Assembly (NCBI RefSeq): GCF_030548205.1
Contig: NZ_JAUORV010000015.1
Location: forward strand, 62,001-126,000
DNA from: Aliiglaciecola sp. 3_MG-2023
Lineage (GTDB): Bacteria > Pseudomonadota > Gammaproteobacteria > Enterobacterales > Alteromonadaceae
DNA: 64,000 nucleotides
Direction: 5' to 3'
Positions within the stretch are counted from its first letter, which is position 1; the number at the start of each line of letters is the position of its first letter. Position numbers and translations under genes: made by a program. Under the pieces are notes generated by a model. The model searched no databases. It worked only from the letters and a program-made list of their open reading frames with translations, and was not told the origin of the DNA. This document shows, one piece after another, positions 9,827 to 17,096 of this stretch.

Positions 9827-10763
9827 AAAACATACTGAGAACTTACCGCCAGCGATTTTTTTAATGGGGCCAACTGCCTCTGGTAAGACTGATTTGGCAT
9901 TAGAAATAAGCAAAAGGCTACCTTGCGAAATCATTAGTGTTGATTCTGCCTTAATTTATCGAGACATGGATATAGGTACGGCTAAACCCAGCGCTGAAGA
10001 ATTATCTCAAGTTCCCCACCATCTCATTGATATCCTCGATCCGAAAGAATCCTATTCAGTGGCCAATTTTAGACATGATGCACTCAATGCGATGCACGCA
10101 GTTACCGAAGCTGGCAAAGTTCCTTTGTTAGTTGGTGGAACTATGATGTATTTTAAAAGTCTAGTAGATGGCTTATCAACGTTGCCGGCTGCCAGTGAGG
10201 AAATCCGGGAGCATCTGCAAAACGAGGCGAATACCCATGGTTGGCAAGAGCTGCATAACAGGTTAGAACAAATCGACCCAATTTCAGCTAAACGTATACA
10301 TCCAAATGATCCTCAGCGTTTGTTAAGGGCTTTAGAAGTATTCGTATTGAGCGGAAAGACGATGACGGAGTTAACTGCGGAAAAATCCGGTAGCCTCCCT
10401 TATTCGGTAAAAGAATTTGCCATCATGCCCAGTGATCGGGGTATACTCCATGAGCGTATAGAAAAACGATTTAATGTTATGCTTGATAAAGGCTTTCAAC
10501 AAGAAGTCGAAGATCTTAAGCGTCGCGGAGATTTACATCTAGATTTGCCTTCCATGCGGTGTGTGGGTTACCGTCAAATGTGGCAGTATCTCGATGGTGA
10601 CTATAATCACGAGGAAATGGTATTTAAAGGTGTGGCGGCAACGCGTCAATTGGCAAAAAGACAAATAACCTGGCTAAGAAGCTGGAAAAATATAACTTTT
10701 TTAGATGGTATTGAAAAAGACAATTTGACTACCATATTGAATGTCAGCAATACTGTACCCTAA
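9819..10763 (+). CDS. miaA: tRNA dimethylallyltransferase
   Basis: Transfers the dimethylallyl group to N6 of A37 in tRNAs reading UNN codons. The P-loop [14 protein letters not shown] is at about residues 15-28. [16 protein letters not shown] and the [10 protein letters not shown] block are diagnostic, and the C-terminal part has [13 protein letters not shown] and KRQITWLR. An in-frame TTG lies one codon earlier (9816), but the ATG at 9819 is the natural start, overlapping the end of mutL. At 314 aa the length matches E. coli (316). Confidence 0.97.
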   Translation: MNKKHTENLPPAIFLMGPTASGKTDLALEISKRLPCEIISVDSALIYRDMDIGTAKPSAEELSQVPHHLIDILDPKESYSVANFRHDALNAMHAVTEAGKVPLLVGGTMMYFKSLVDGLSTLPAASEEIREHLQNEANTHGWQELHNRLEQIDPISAKRIHPNDPQRLLRALEVFVLSGKTMTELTAEKSGSLPYSVKEFAIMPSDRGILHERIEKRFNVMLDKGFQQEVEDLKRRGDLHLDLPSMRCVGYRQMWQYLDGDYNHEEMVFKGVAATRQLAKRQITWLRSWKNITFLDGIEKDNLTTILNVSNTVP

Positions 10764-10849
10764 TAGGCAGCTATACAGCCCCATGTTTTACTGTATAATT
10801 TGTATATCAGGTGAAAATCATAATAAAAAGAAAAGGATAAGGAATAGTG

Positions 10850-11098
10850 ATGGCAAAGGGGCAATCTTTACAAGACCCGTTTTTGAATGCGTTAAGAAAG
10901 GAGCGTATTCCTGTCTCAATTTATTTAGTCAATGGAATCAAGTTACAAGGTCAAGTGGAATCGTTTGACCAGTTCGTGATTCTGTTAAAAAACACTGTTA
11001 GTCAGATGGTATACAAGCATGCCATTTCAACTGTTGTGCCTTCTCGGGCCATTAATATGTCAACCGGCGCACAACCTGACTCTGATAACGGTGAATAA
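10850..11098 (+). CDS. hfq: RNA chaperone Hfq
   Basis: Hexameric Sm-like RNA chaperone that pairs small RNAs with mRNAs. Starting at the ATG at 10850 (an in-frame GTG precedes it directly) the protein is 82 aa. The Sm1 part has [20 protein letters not shown] and the Sm2 part [12 protein letters not shown], both nearly identical to enteric Hfq; the short polar C-terminal tail ([12 protein letters not shown]) is reduced compared with the 102-aa E. coli protein. AAGGATAAGGA upstream is a strong ribosome-binding site. An overlapping frame beginning at 10741 is a shadow. Confidence 0.98.
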   Translation: MAKGQSLQDPFLNALRKERIPVSIYLVNGIKLQGQVESFDQFVILLKNTVSQMVYKHAISTVVPSRAINMSTGAQPDSDNGE

Positions 11099-11117
11099 AA
11101 CCTTATAGGAGAAAAGC

Positions 11118-12407
11118 TTGTTTGACCGTTACGAAGCAGGCGAGCAGGCTGTTTTAGTTCATATTGATTTTTCTGATGATTCTAGCAAAGAAGATCTGCA
11201 AGAGTTACAAATGCTAGTGTCATCTGCCGGTGTTAATGCAGTTGAAGTGATAACCGCTTCACGGCAAGCACCTCATCCCAAATACTTTACGGGTAGTGGC
11301 AAAGCTGAAGAGATTGCTAATGCTGTGCGTACCAATAACGCAGATGTCGTTATTTTTAATCACCCTCTATCGCCTTCTCAAGAAAGAAATTTGGAAGCAT
11401 TGTGCAAATGTCGCGTGTTAGATCGTACCGGTCTGATTTTAGACATTTTTGCGCAACGAGCCCGTACTCACGAAGGTAAATTACAAGTAGAGTTAGCGCA
11501 ACTTCGGCATATTTCAACTCGATTAATTCGAGGTTGGACTCACTTGGAACGTCAAAAAGGTGGAATTGGCCTACGCGGTCCCGGTGAAACTCAGCTGGAA
11601 ACCGATAGACGACTTTTGCGAGTCAGAATTAAGAGTATTCAACGTCGCTTAGCCAAAGTACAAAAACAACGTGAACAAGGCCGCAGAGCTCGTAAACGCG
11701 CGGAAATGCCAACGCTCTCGCTGGTGGGATATACCAATGCGGGTAAATCGACTTTGTTTAATACTATTACTGATGCGGGAGTCTATGCGGCAGATCAATT
11801 GTTCGCCACACTAGATCCAACCTTGCGAAAAATTCAGTTACAAGATGTTGGTAACGCTATATTGGCTGATACAGTTGGATTTATCCGGCACTTACCACAT
11901 GATTTAGTGGCGGCGTTTAAGGCAACCTTGCAAGAAACTCAAGAAGCAGACTTATTATTGCATGTTGTAGATTATTCAGATGACCAATATTTAGACAATA
12001 TTGATCAAGTGAACGATGTTTTGGAAGAAATTGATGCATCTGATATTCAACAGCTAATGATTTGCAACAAAATTGACAGAATGGAAGGGGTTGAACCCCA
12101 TATAGACCGCAATGATGAAGGAATTCCCATTCGAGTCTGGATTTCTGCTCAACAAGATCAGGGCATTGATTTATTATTTAATGCCCTCACTGAATGTTTA
12201 TCGCAAAGCATAGTGCAATTTACATTACGCATTCCGCCTAAAGAAGGTAAACTTCGAGGCGCATTATTTGGAATGAACTGTATCGCTGCAGAATCGTATG
12301 CAGAGGACGGCGATTGGCTGGTGGATGTCAGAATGCCAACCAGTGATTGGAACCGATTGGAAAAAAGATCAGAGATAGACTTATCCAGTTTGGTAGTAAA
12401 GCATTAG
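11118..12407 (+). CDS. hflX: Ribosome-rescue GTPase HflX
   Basis: Translational GTPase that splits stalled 70S ribosomes and, in enterics, sits between hfq and hflK. The start is a TTG at 11118 with TAGGAG upstream; the resulting FDRYEAGEQAVLVHIDF is nearly the E. coli N-terminus. The ND1 domain holds ELAQLRHISTRLIRGWTHLE and GGIGLRGPGETQLETDRR. The G domain follows with G1 GYTNAGKST, G3 DTVGF and G4 NKID. The 429-aa length is normal for the family (E. coli 426). Confidence 0.97.
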   Translation: MFDRYEAGEQAVLVHIDFSDDSSKEDLQELQMLVSSAGVNAVEVITASRQAPHPKYFTGSGKAEEIANAVRTNNADVVIFNHPLSPSQERNLEALCKCRVLDRTGLILDIFAQRARTHEGKLQVELAQLRHISTRLIRGWTHLERQKGGIGLRGPGETQLETDRRLLRVRIKSIQRRLAKVQKQREQGRRARKRAEMPTLSLVGYTNAGKSTLFNTITDAGVYAADQLFATLDPTLRKIQLQDVGNAILADTVGFIRHLPHDLVAAFKATLQETQEADLLLHVVDYSDDQYLDNIDQVNDVLEEIDASDIQQLMICNKIDRMEGVEPHIDRNDEGIPIRVWISAQQDQGIDLLFNALTECLSQSIVQFTLRIPPKEGKLRGALFGMNCIAAESYAEDGDWLVDVRMPTSDWNRLEKRSEIDLSSLVVKH

Positions 12408-12484
12408 TATATGCAAATTAAGTTAACTTCTGATGGTAGTATCGGGGTTGCGTAGATTTAGACTTAACCTAACGGAGAGTGATG

Positions 12485-13642
12485 ATGGCTTGGAATGAGC
12501 CCGGTGGAAAGAATAACGACCCTTGGAAAAATAAGGGGGGACGTGATCAAGGCCCGCCTGATTTGGATGATATATTCAAAAATTTGTTTGGTAAATTCAG
12601 CAAAGGTGGCGGCGGTGACGGCTCATCTGGCGGTAAAAGCTTAGGTGGAGTTGGCTTAACTGTGATCGCAGTTTTGCTAGTTGTCGTTTGGTTTATTAGC
12701 GGTTTCTACACTATTCGTGAAGCAGAACGTGGTGTGGTATTACGTTTTGGTGAGTTCAGTCAATTCGTAGAGCCTGGTTTACGTTGGAAACCAACATTCG
12801 TAGATGAAGTCATTCCAATTGACGTGCAATCTATTAAGTCGATGTCTTCAGAGGGCAGCATGCTCACAGAAGATGAAAACGTGGTTAGCGTTGAAATGGA
12901 AGTTCAATATCGAATCGTAGAGCCTTTCAAATATAGCTTTGCGGTAACTAACCCAGAACAAAGCCTTAGTCAGGCGTTAAATAGTGCCATTCGTTACGTG
13001 GTCGGACATTCAAAAATGGACGATGTGTTAACCCGCGGTCGTGAATCAGCCCGTCAACAAGTTTGGCAAGAGTTAGAAGGCATTATTAATCCTTATGATA
13101 TGGGTATTTCAATTGTCGACATTAACTTTAAAGATGCTCGTCCACCAGATGCGGTGAGAGCGGCTTTTGATGATGCTATTGCTGCACAAGAAGATGAACA
13201 GCGTTTCATCCGCGAAGCAGAAGCTTATTCTCGTGAAATCGAGCCTCGCGCCCGTGGTCAAGTGAATAGAATGGCAGAAGAAGCACAGGCTTATAAAGAG
13301 CGTGTTACTTTAGAAGCGCGCGGTGAAATCGCACGTTTTGAAGAGTTATTACCTCAATACAATGCGGCACCTGAAGTTACCCGTCAGCGTATCTATCTTG
13401 AAACAATGGAACAGGTGTATCAAAACACTACTAAGATCATGATAGATAATGAGGGAAGTGGCAATATGATGTATTTGCCTTTAGATAAAATTCTAGAGAG
13501 CCAAAATAGTCAAGCACCTAAAGAGAACTCTCGCAGTACGCTTGAAGGACTACAACAAAATAGTATTTCCTCTTCGCAAAGTAGTAATTCCACTCCGAGC
13601 ACAACGTTACGTAGTGATCGAACTAGAACAGGGAGAAATTGA
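12485..13642 (+). CDS. hflK: FtsH modulator HflK (SPFH/stomatin family)
   Basis: Inner-membrane SPFH protein that with HflC cages the FtsH protease. The start is chosen at the third codon of the open frame (ATG 12485): GGAG at 12474-12477 is well spaced and MAWNEPGG matches the E. coli N-terminus. A Gly-rich cytoplasmic leader with the family hallmark KGGRDQGPPDLDDIF precedes one transmembrane helix (about 57-77, VGLTVIAVLLVVVWFISGF). The SPFH domain and a charged coiled coil (about 220-300) follow on the periplasmic side. The S/T/Q-rich tail is variable. 385 aa; the stop lies just before hflC. Confidence 0.96.
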   Translation: MAWNEPGGKNNDPWKNKGGRDQGPPDLDDIFKNLFGKFSKGGGGDGSSGGKSLGGVGLTVIAVLLVVVWFISGFYTIREAERGVVLRFGEFSQFVEPGLRWKPTFVDEVIPIDVQSIKSMSSEGSMLTEDENVVSVEMEVQYRIVEPFKYSFAVTNPEQSLSQALNSAIRYVVGHSKMDDVLTRGRESARQQVWQELEGIINPYDMGISIVDINFKDARPPDAVRAAFDDAIAAQEDEQRFIREAEAYSREIEPRARGQVNRMAEEAQAYKERVTLEARGEIARFEELLPQYNAAPEVTRQRIYLETMEQVYQNTTKIMIDNEGSGNMMYLPLDKILESQNSQAPKENSRSTLEGLQQNSISSSQSSNSTPSTTLRSDRTRTGRN

Positions 13643-13644
13643 TA

Positions 13645-14529
13645 ATGAAAAATCTAAGTATTGGAGTCGTAGTACTCGTTATCATCGCAGTTTTTCTTTC
13701 ATTGTTTGTTGTGCCTGAAGGCGAAAAAGCAATTAAAATTCAATTCGGAAAAGTTGAGCGAGATGCTTCAGGTGAAACTGTTGTCTTTTCACCCGGTTTG
13801 CATTTTAAAATTCCATTGATTGACCGCGTTGTTAAGCTCGATGCCAGAATTCAAACGCTGGATGATCCTGCTGGACGTTTTGTTACTTCAGAGAAAAAAG
13901 ACTTAATCGTTGATTCTTATGTAAAGTGGCGGATTAAAGATTTTGCAACTTACTACTTGTCAACTGGTGCTAACAAATTACAAGCAGAATCACTATTAAA
14001 ACAAAAAGTTAATAATGGTTTGCGCTCTGAATTTGGTACTCGTACTATTTCTCAAATCGTATCTGGTGAGCGCTCAGAATTGATGGATGAAGCCATGAAG
14101 CAAGCGTCAACTAGTTCGGATGAGCTTGGTATTGAGATTGTTGATGTAAGAGTTAAACAAATTAATCTACCACCTGAAGTGAGTAATTCTATTTTCCAAC
14201 GAATGAGAGCAGAGCGAGAAGCTGTGGCAAAAGAGCACCGCTCAGAAGGTAGAGAGCAAGCCGAAATCATTAAGGCAACAATTGATGCTAAAGTGACGGT
14301 TATGCTGGCAGACGCAGAACGGAACCTACGTAAGATTAAAGGTGAAGGTGAAGCCCAAGCCGCTCAAATTTATGCTGAGACCTATTCGAAAAGCCCTGAG
14401 TTTTATGCATTCCTAAGAAGTATGGATGCTTACAGAGCTAGTTTCGATAGCAAACAAGATGTATTAGTTGTTGAACCTGATAGTGATTTCTTCAAATATA
14501 TGAAAAATATCTCTGGTAGCAAAAACTAA
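13645..14529 (+). CDS. hflC: FtsH modulator HflC (SPFH/stomatin family)
   Basis: Partner of HflK. An N-terminal transmembrane helix (IGVVVLVIIAVFLSLFVVP) is followed by an SPFH domain with the LDARIQTLDDPAGRFVTSEKKDL-type block (seen from about residue 63) and a coiled coil rich in charged residues (RAEREAVAKEHRSEGREQAE). The open frame begins at a TTG, but the ATG at 13645, preceded by GGGAG, fits better and gives 294 aa, matching the family. It is the last gene of the superoperon, followed by a strong terminator. Confidence 0.96.
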   Translation: MKNLSIGVVVLVIIAVFLSLFVVPEGEKAIKIQFGKVERDASGETVVFSPGLHFKIPLIDRVVKLDARIQTLDDPAGRFVTSEKKDLIVDSYVKWRIKDFATYYLSTGANKLQAESLLKQKVNNGLRSEFGTRTISQIVSGERSELMDEAMKQASTSSDELGIEIVDVRVKQINLPPEVSNSIFQRMRAEREAVAKEHRSEGREQAEIIKATIDAKVTVMLADAERNLRKIKGEGEAQAAQIYAETYSKSPEFYAFLRSMDAYRASFDSKQDVLVVEPDSDFFKYMKNISGSKN

Positions 14530-14544
14530 ACTCGTATAATTTAC

Positions 14545-14570
14545 AAAGCGCCTTAGGGCGCTTTTTTTTA
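14545..14570 (+). terminator. Rho-independent terminator closing the nnr-hflC operon
   Basis: A perfect 8-bp stem AAAGCGCC/GGCGCTTT with a four-base loop, starting 15 bases after the hflC stop, is followed by an unbroken T run. This is a textbook intrinsic terminator. Confidence 0.93.
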
Positions 14571-14604
14571 TGACTAAATTCGTCTTTTGGAGATAATCCG
14601 AATT

Positions 14605-15123
14605 ATGTTGGAATTCCAATTTAGAGATGCCCTCGAGGAAGATTTTTCGGCAATCAAACGATTAAATGATAAGTTTGTTCACTTTACCAGTCCTATGGAT
14701 TTACCGCGTATACAGCAACTGGATGAACTTAGCTGTTATCATCGAGTAATAGAACAGCATGATCATCAAACGTCGACCACTTCCATCGTTGGTTTTTTAC
14801 TTGCCATGGCACCTGAAGCGGATTATGCCAGTGAAAACTACCAATGGTTTGACCAACGCTATAAGAATTTTGTTTATGTTGACCGTATCGTCGTTGATTC
14901 TTCTTTGCAGGGAAGAGGTCTGGGAAAAGATCTGTATAACGATTTATTCCGTGCCGCAAAGGAGCAAGGTTTTTCTTCCATCTGCTGTGAATATAACTTA
15001 AAGCCAGTCAATTTTGCTTCAGCACATTTCCATCATTCCTTCGGGTTTTGTCAGGTAGGTAGTTTGCAGTCAGAAGACGGCAGTAAAGTTGTCTCTATGC
15101 AAATGGCAGAATTAACAAGCTAA
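14605..15123 (+). CDS. GNAT-family N-acetyltransferase
   Basis: Predicted acetyl-CoA-dependent N-acyltransferase of 172 aa with unknown substrate. The GNAT core is visible: strand FVYVDRIVVDSSLQ, the acetyl-CoA pyrophosphate loop GRGLGKDLYND (the R/Q-x-x-G-x-G/A motif), and a C-terminal half with NFASAHFHHSFGF. The open frame begins at a TTG (14587), but the ATG at 14605 fits FQFRDA-type GNAT N-termini; GGAG at 14589 is somewhat far upstream (12 bases). It lies alone between the hflC terminator and gcdH and may be co-transcribed with gcdH, 21 bases downstream. Confidence 0.85.
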   Translation: MLEFQFRDALEEDFSAIKRLNDKFVHFTSPMDLPRIQQLDELSCYHRVIEQHDHQTSTTSIVGFLLAMAPEADYASENYQWFDQRYKNFVYVDRIVVDSSLQGRGLGKDLYNDLFRAAKEQGFSSICCEYNLKPVNFASAHFHHSFGFCQVGSLQSEDGSKVVSMQMAELTS

Positions 15124-15144
15124 ATTCAAGTTGGGATAATCAAA

Positions 15145-16314
15145 ATGAAAACATTCAATTGGCAAGACCCTTTAGACTTAGATTCTTTGTTGAATGAAGA
15201 CGAACGAATATTGCGAGATTCTGTTCATCAGTTTTGCCAACAAAAGCTGATGCCTGGGATTTTGCATGCCAATCGAAATGAATACTTTGATACCGATATA
15301 ATGAAGAAAATGGGAGAGTTAGGCTTGTTGGGCGCGACGCTTCCTGAACAATACGGTTGTTCCAATGTCAACTACGTTTCCTACGGTTTAATTGCTCGGG
15401 AAGTTGAGAGAGTAGATAGCGGCTATCGAAGTGCCATGAGTGTCCAATCATCATTGGTAATGCATCCTATTTATACTTACGGCAGTGAACAACAGCGTCA
15501 AAAATACCTACCTAAACTAGCGACTGGTGAATGGATTGGTTGTTTCGGCCTGACTGAGCCTGATTCAGGTTCTGATCCCGCGAGCATGAGAACCCATGCT
15601 AAAAAAGCATCCGGTGGATACGTTTTAAATGGCAGCAAAATGTGGATCACAAATTCACCTGTAGCCCATGTATTTGTGATTTGGGCTAAATTAGATGGTG
15701 TGATACGAGGCTTCATTTTAGAAAAAGGAATGGCAGGATTATCGGCCCCTAAAATTGAAGGGAAGTTTTCTCTTAGGGCATCCATTACCGGCGAAGTGGC
15801 GATGGATAACGTCTTTGTACCAGAAGAAAATATGCTGCCAAATGTTTCGGGCTTAAAGGGTCCATTTGGCTGTTTAAACAAGGCTCGCTTTGGCATAGCT
15901 TGGGGAGCAATGGGGGCAGCAGAGTTTTGTTGGCACGCAGCGAGACAATACTGTTTAGACCGTCAGCAGTTCTCTCGACCACTTGCAGCCACTCAATTGA
16001 TTCAAAAGAAATTAGCAGATATGCAGACCGAAATTGCGTTAGGGTTGATGGCCTGTTTGCAAGCTGGAAGACTAATGGATGCAGACGCACTGGCACCAGA
16101 GGCGATCTCTTTGATTAAGCGTAATTCTTGTGGCAAAGGGTTAGATATTGCTCGAGCTGCGCGCGATATGCATGGTGGCAATGGTATTTCTGATGAATTC
16201 CATGTAATTCGTCATGTTATGAACCTAGAAGCGGTTAACACCTACGAAGGCACACACGATGTCCATGCATTGATTTTGGGGCGTGCGCAAACTGGCTTAC
16301 AAGCGTTTAGTTAA
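15145..16314 (+). CDS. gcdH: Glutaryl-CoA dehydrogenase
   Basis: FAD enzyme of the acyl-CoA dehydrogenase family that oxidises and decarboxylates glutaryl-CoA to crotonyl-CoA in lysine and tryptophan breakdown. Evidence for GCDH over other acyl-CoA dehydrogenases: [37 protein letters not shown] (flavin/substrate loop), and the C-terminal [20 protein letters not shown], in which Glu near residue 368 is the catalytic base. At 389 aa it has normal length for a bacterial GCDH. The start ATG follows a GGGAT-type site. No other lysine-catabolism gene is adjacent. Confidence 0.93.
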   Translation: MKTFNWQDPLDLDSLLNEDERILRDSVHQFCQQKLMPGILHANRNEYFDTDIMKKMGELGLLGATLPEQYGCSNVNYVSYGLIAREVERVDSGYRSAMSVQSSLVMHPIYTYGSEQQRQKYLPKLATGEWIGCFGLTEPDSGSDPASMRTHAKKASGGYVLNGSKMWITNSPVAHVFVIWAKLDGVIRGFILEKGMAGLSAPKIEGKFSLRASITGEVAMDNVFVPEENMLPNVSGLKGPFGCLNKARFGIAWGAMGAAEFCWHAARQYCLDRQQFSRPLAATQLIQKKLADMQTEIALGLMACLQAGRLMDADALAPEAISLIKRNSCGKGLDIARAARDMHGGNGISDEFHVIRHVMNLEAVNTYEGTHDVHALILGRAQTGLQAFS

Positions 16315-16629
16315 AGCTAATCCAGTCTGTGATAATCCTCAGTAAAATATTAACTGAATTCATATAAACTCAAACTGGCACTTTTCTTATAAGACATTGG
16401 CTAACACTAAGAGGCTTCTGATGTGCTAATTACAGGCATTCAAGCTTTGAGTCAATCAATGTTACCGCCCCACCTATAAACTGTCTTAACTTCAACGCCT
16501 TATATTTGCAAGTTAACCTGTAATTGCGGCATTCTCACAAAGGGAAAAGTGGTTATCTGAAAAAACCTAAATCTTGTTTTAAGCTTCATTTTATGATTAA
16601 AATAGGTAAAATTTATACACGGTAAAAGG
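16315..16629. other. Intergenic left flank of the cassette island
   Basis: AT-rich non-coding stretch between gcdH and the first cassette gene. No ORF with a ribosome-binding site, tRNA or clear attI is visible. A weak inverted match (GGCTAACACTAAGAGGC at about 16400 against GCAAGTTAACC near 16520) faintly recalls an attC but is too poor to call. A possible promoter, TTGTTT - 18 bases - TAAAAT, lies near 16575-16605, just before the terminator at 16630. Confidence 0.4.
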
Positions 16630-16651
16630 CTGTGTTGGCACACAGTTTTTT
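16630..16651 (+). terminator. Orphan Rho-independent terminator before the cassette genes
   Basis: Stem CTGTGT/ACACAG with loop TGGC is followed by six T. It is more than 300 bases downstream of gcdH with no annotated gene between, so it could end the gcdH transcript, insulate the cassette array, or end an unannotated small RNA. Confidence 0.7.
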
Positions 16652-16696
16652 GCGGGTTATTAATACTGTTATACATTCATGGAGGAATTAGCACAC

Positions 16697-16975
16697 ATGC
16701 CGTATTCAAAATATAAATCTAAAGCCGCAAATGAAAAACATGCGAACCTAATGATCTCTTTAAGTGAGAAAATTGTTTGGGGTGTTTTAGCTGTTCCTAT
16801 AACTTATCTTGCAAAAAGTGATGCTGGTCAATATTTACAAGGTGATAGGATTGGTCCATATATCGTGATTGGTCTAGTTTTATTTTTAACGGCAATTCAC
16901 TTTCAAAAAACAGGTTTTTCAATTCTTGATGAAGTTAATGCAAAAGAAACAGAGTCAGGCGAAAAGAATGTGTAA
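16697..16975 (+). CDS. Two-helix membrane protein encoded in a gene cassette
   Basis: 92-aa protein of unknown family. The frame opens at 16679, but GGAGGA at 16681-16686 is a near-perfect Shine-Dalgarno placed 10 bases before the ATG at 16697, which fixes the start. A basic, polar N-terminus (YSKYKSKAANEKHANL) is followed by two hydrophobic segments, about 29-44 (IVWGVLAVPITYLA) and 56-74 (IGPYIVIGLVLFLTAIHF), and a short acidic tail. The stop codon TAA is part of the attC site that follows, a hallmark of integron cassettes. No function can be assigned. Confidence 0.7.
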   Translation: MPYSKYKSKAANEKHANLMISLSEKIVWGVLAVPITYLAKSDAGQYLQGDRIGPYIVIGLVLFLTAIHFQKTGFSILDEVNAKETESGEKNV

Positions 16976-17061
16976 CAAATTGCTTAAACGGAAAAATAAC
17001 AACTGGCCATCGCTTCGCAATTATAGCCAACCATTATTTTCCGCTTAGCAAAGCGTTAGCA
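16971..17061 (+). other. attC recombination site 1
   Basis: The site starts at TAACAAA, which overlaps the stop codon of the preceding gene, and ends at GCGTTAGCA. The arms pair when folded: GCTTAAACGGAAAAATAA (16982-16999) against TTATTTTCCGCTTAGC (17034-17049), with small bulges as expected for a single-stranded attC. An inner TGGC/GCCA stem surrounds a loop containing GCTTCGCAATTATA. The architecture is that of integron cassette ends. Confidence 0.8.
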
Positions 17062-17096
17062 CTCTCTTGGGTAATTCGAGCATAAGGATGTAAATA

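Noticed and set aside
10741-10968. 75-codon frame overlapping hfq
   Set aside because: Out of frame with hfq, with no family resemblance; hfq itself is unmistakable.
16397-16525. A possible fifth attC or attI site left of the first cassette
   Set aside because: GGCTAACACTAAGAGGC and GCAAGTTAACC pair only in scattered positions; no clear inner arms.
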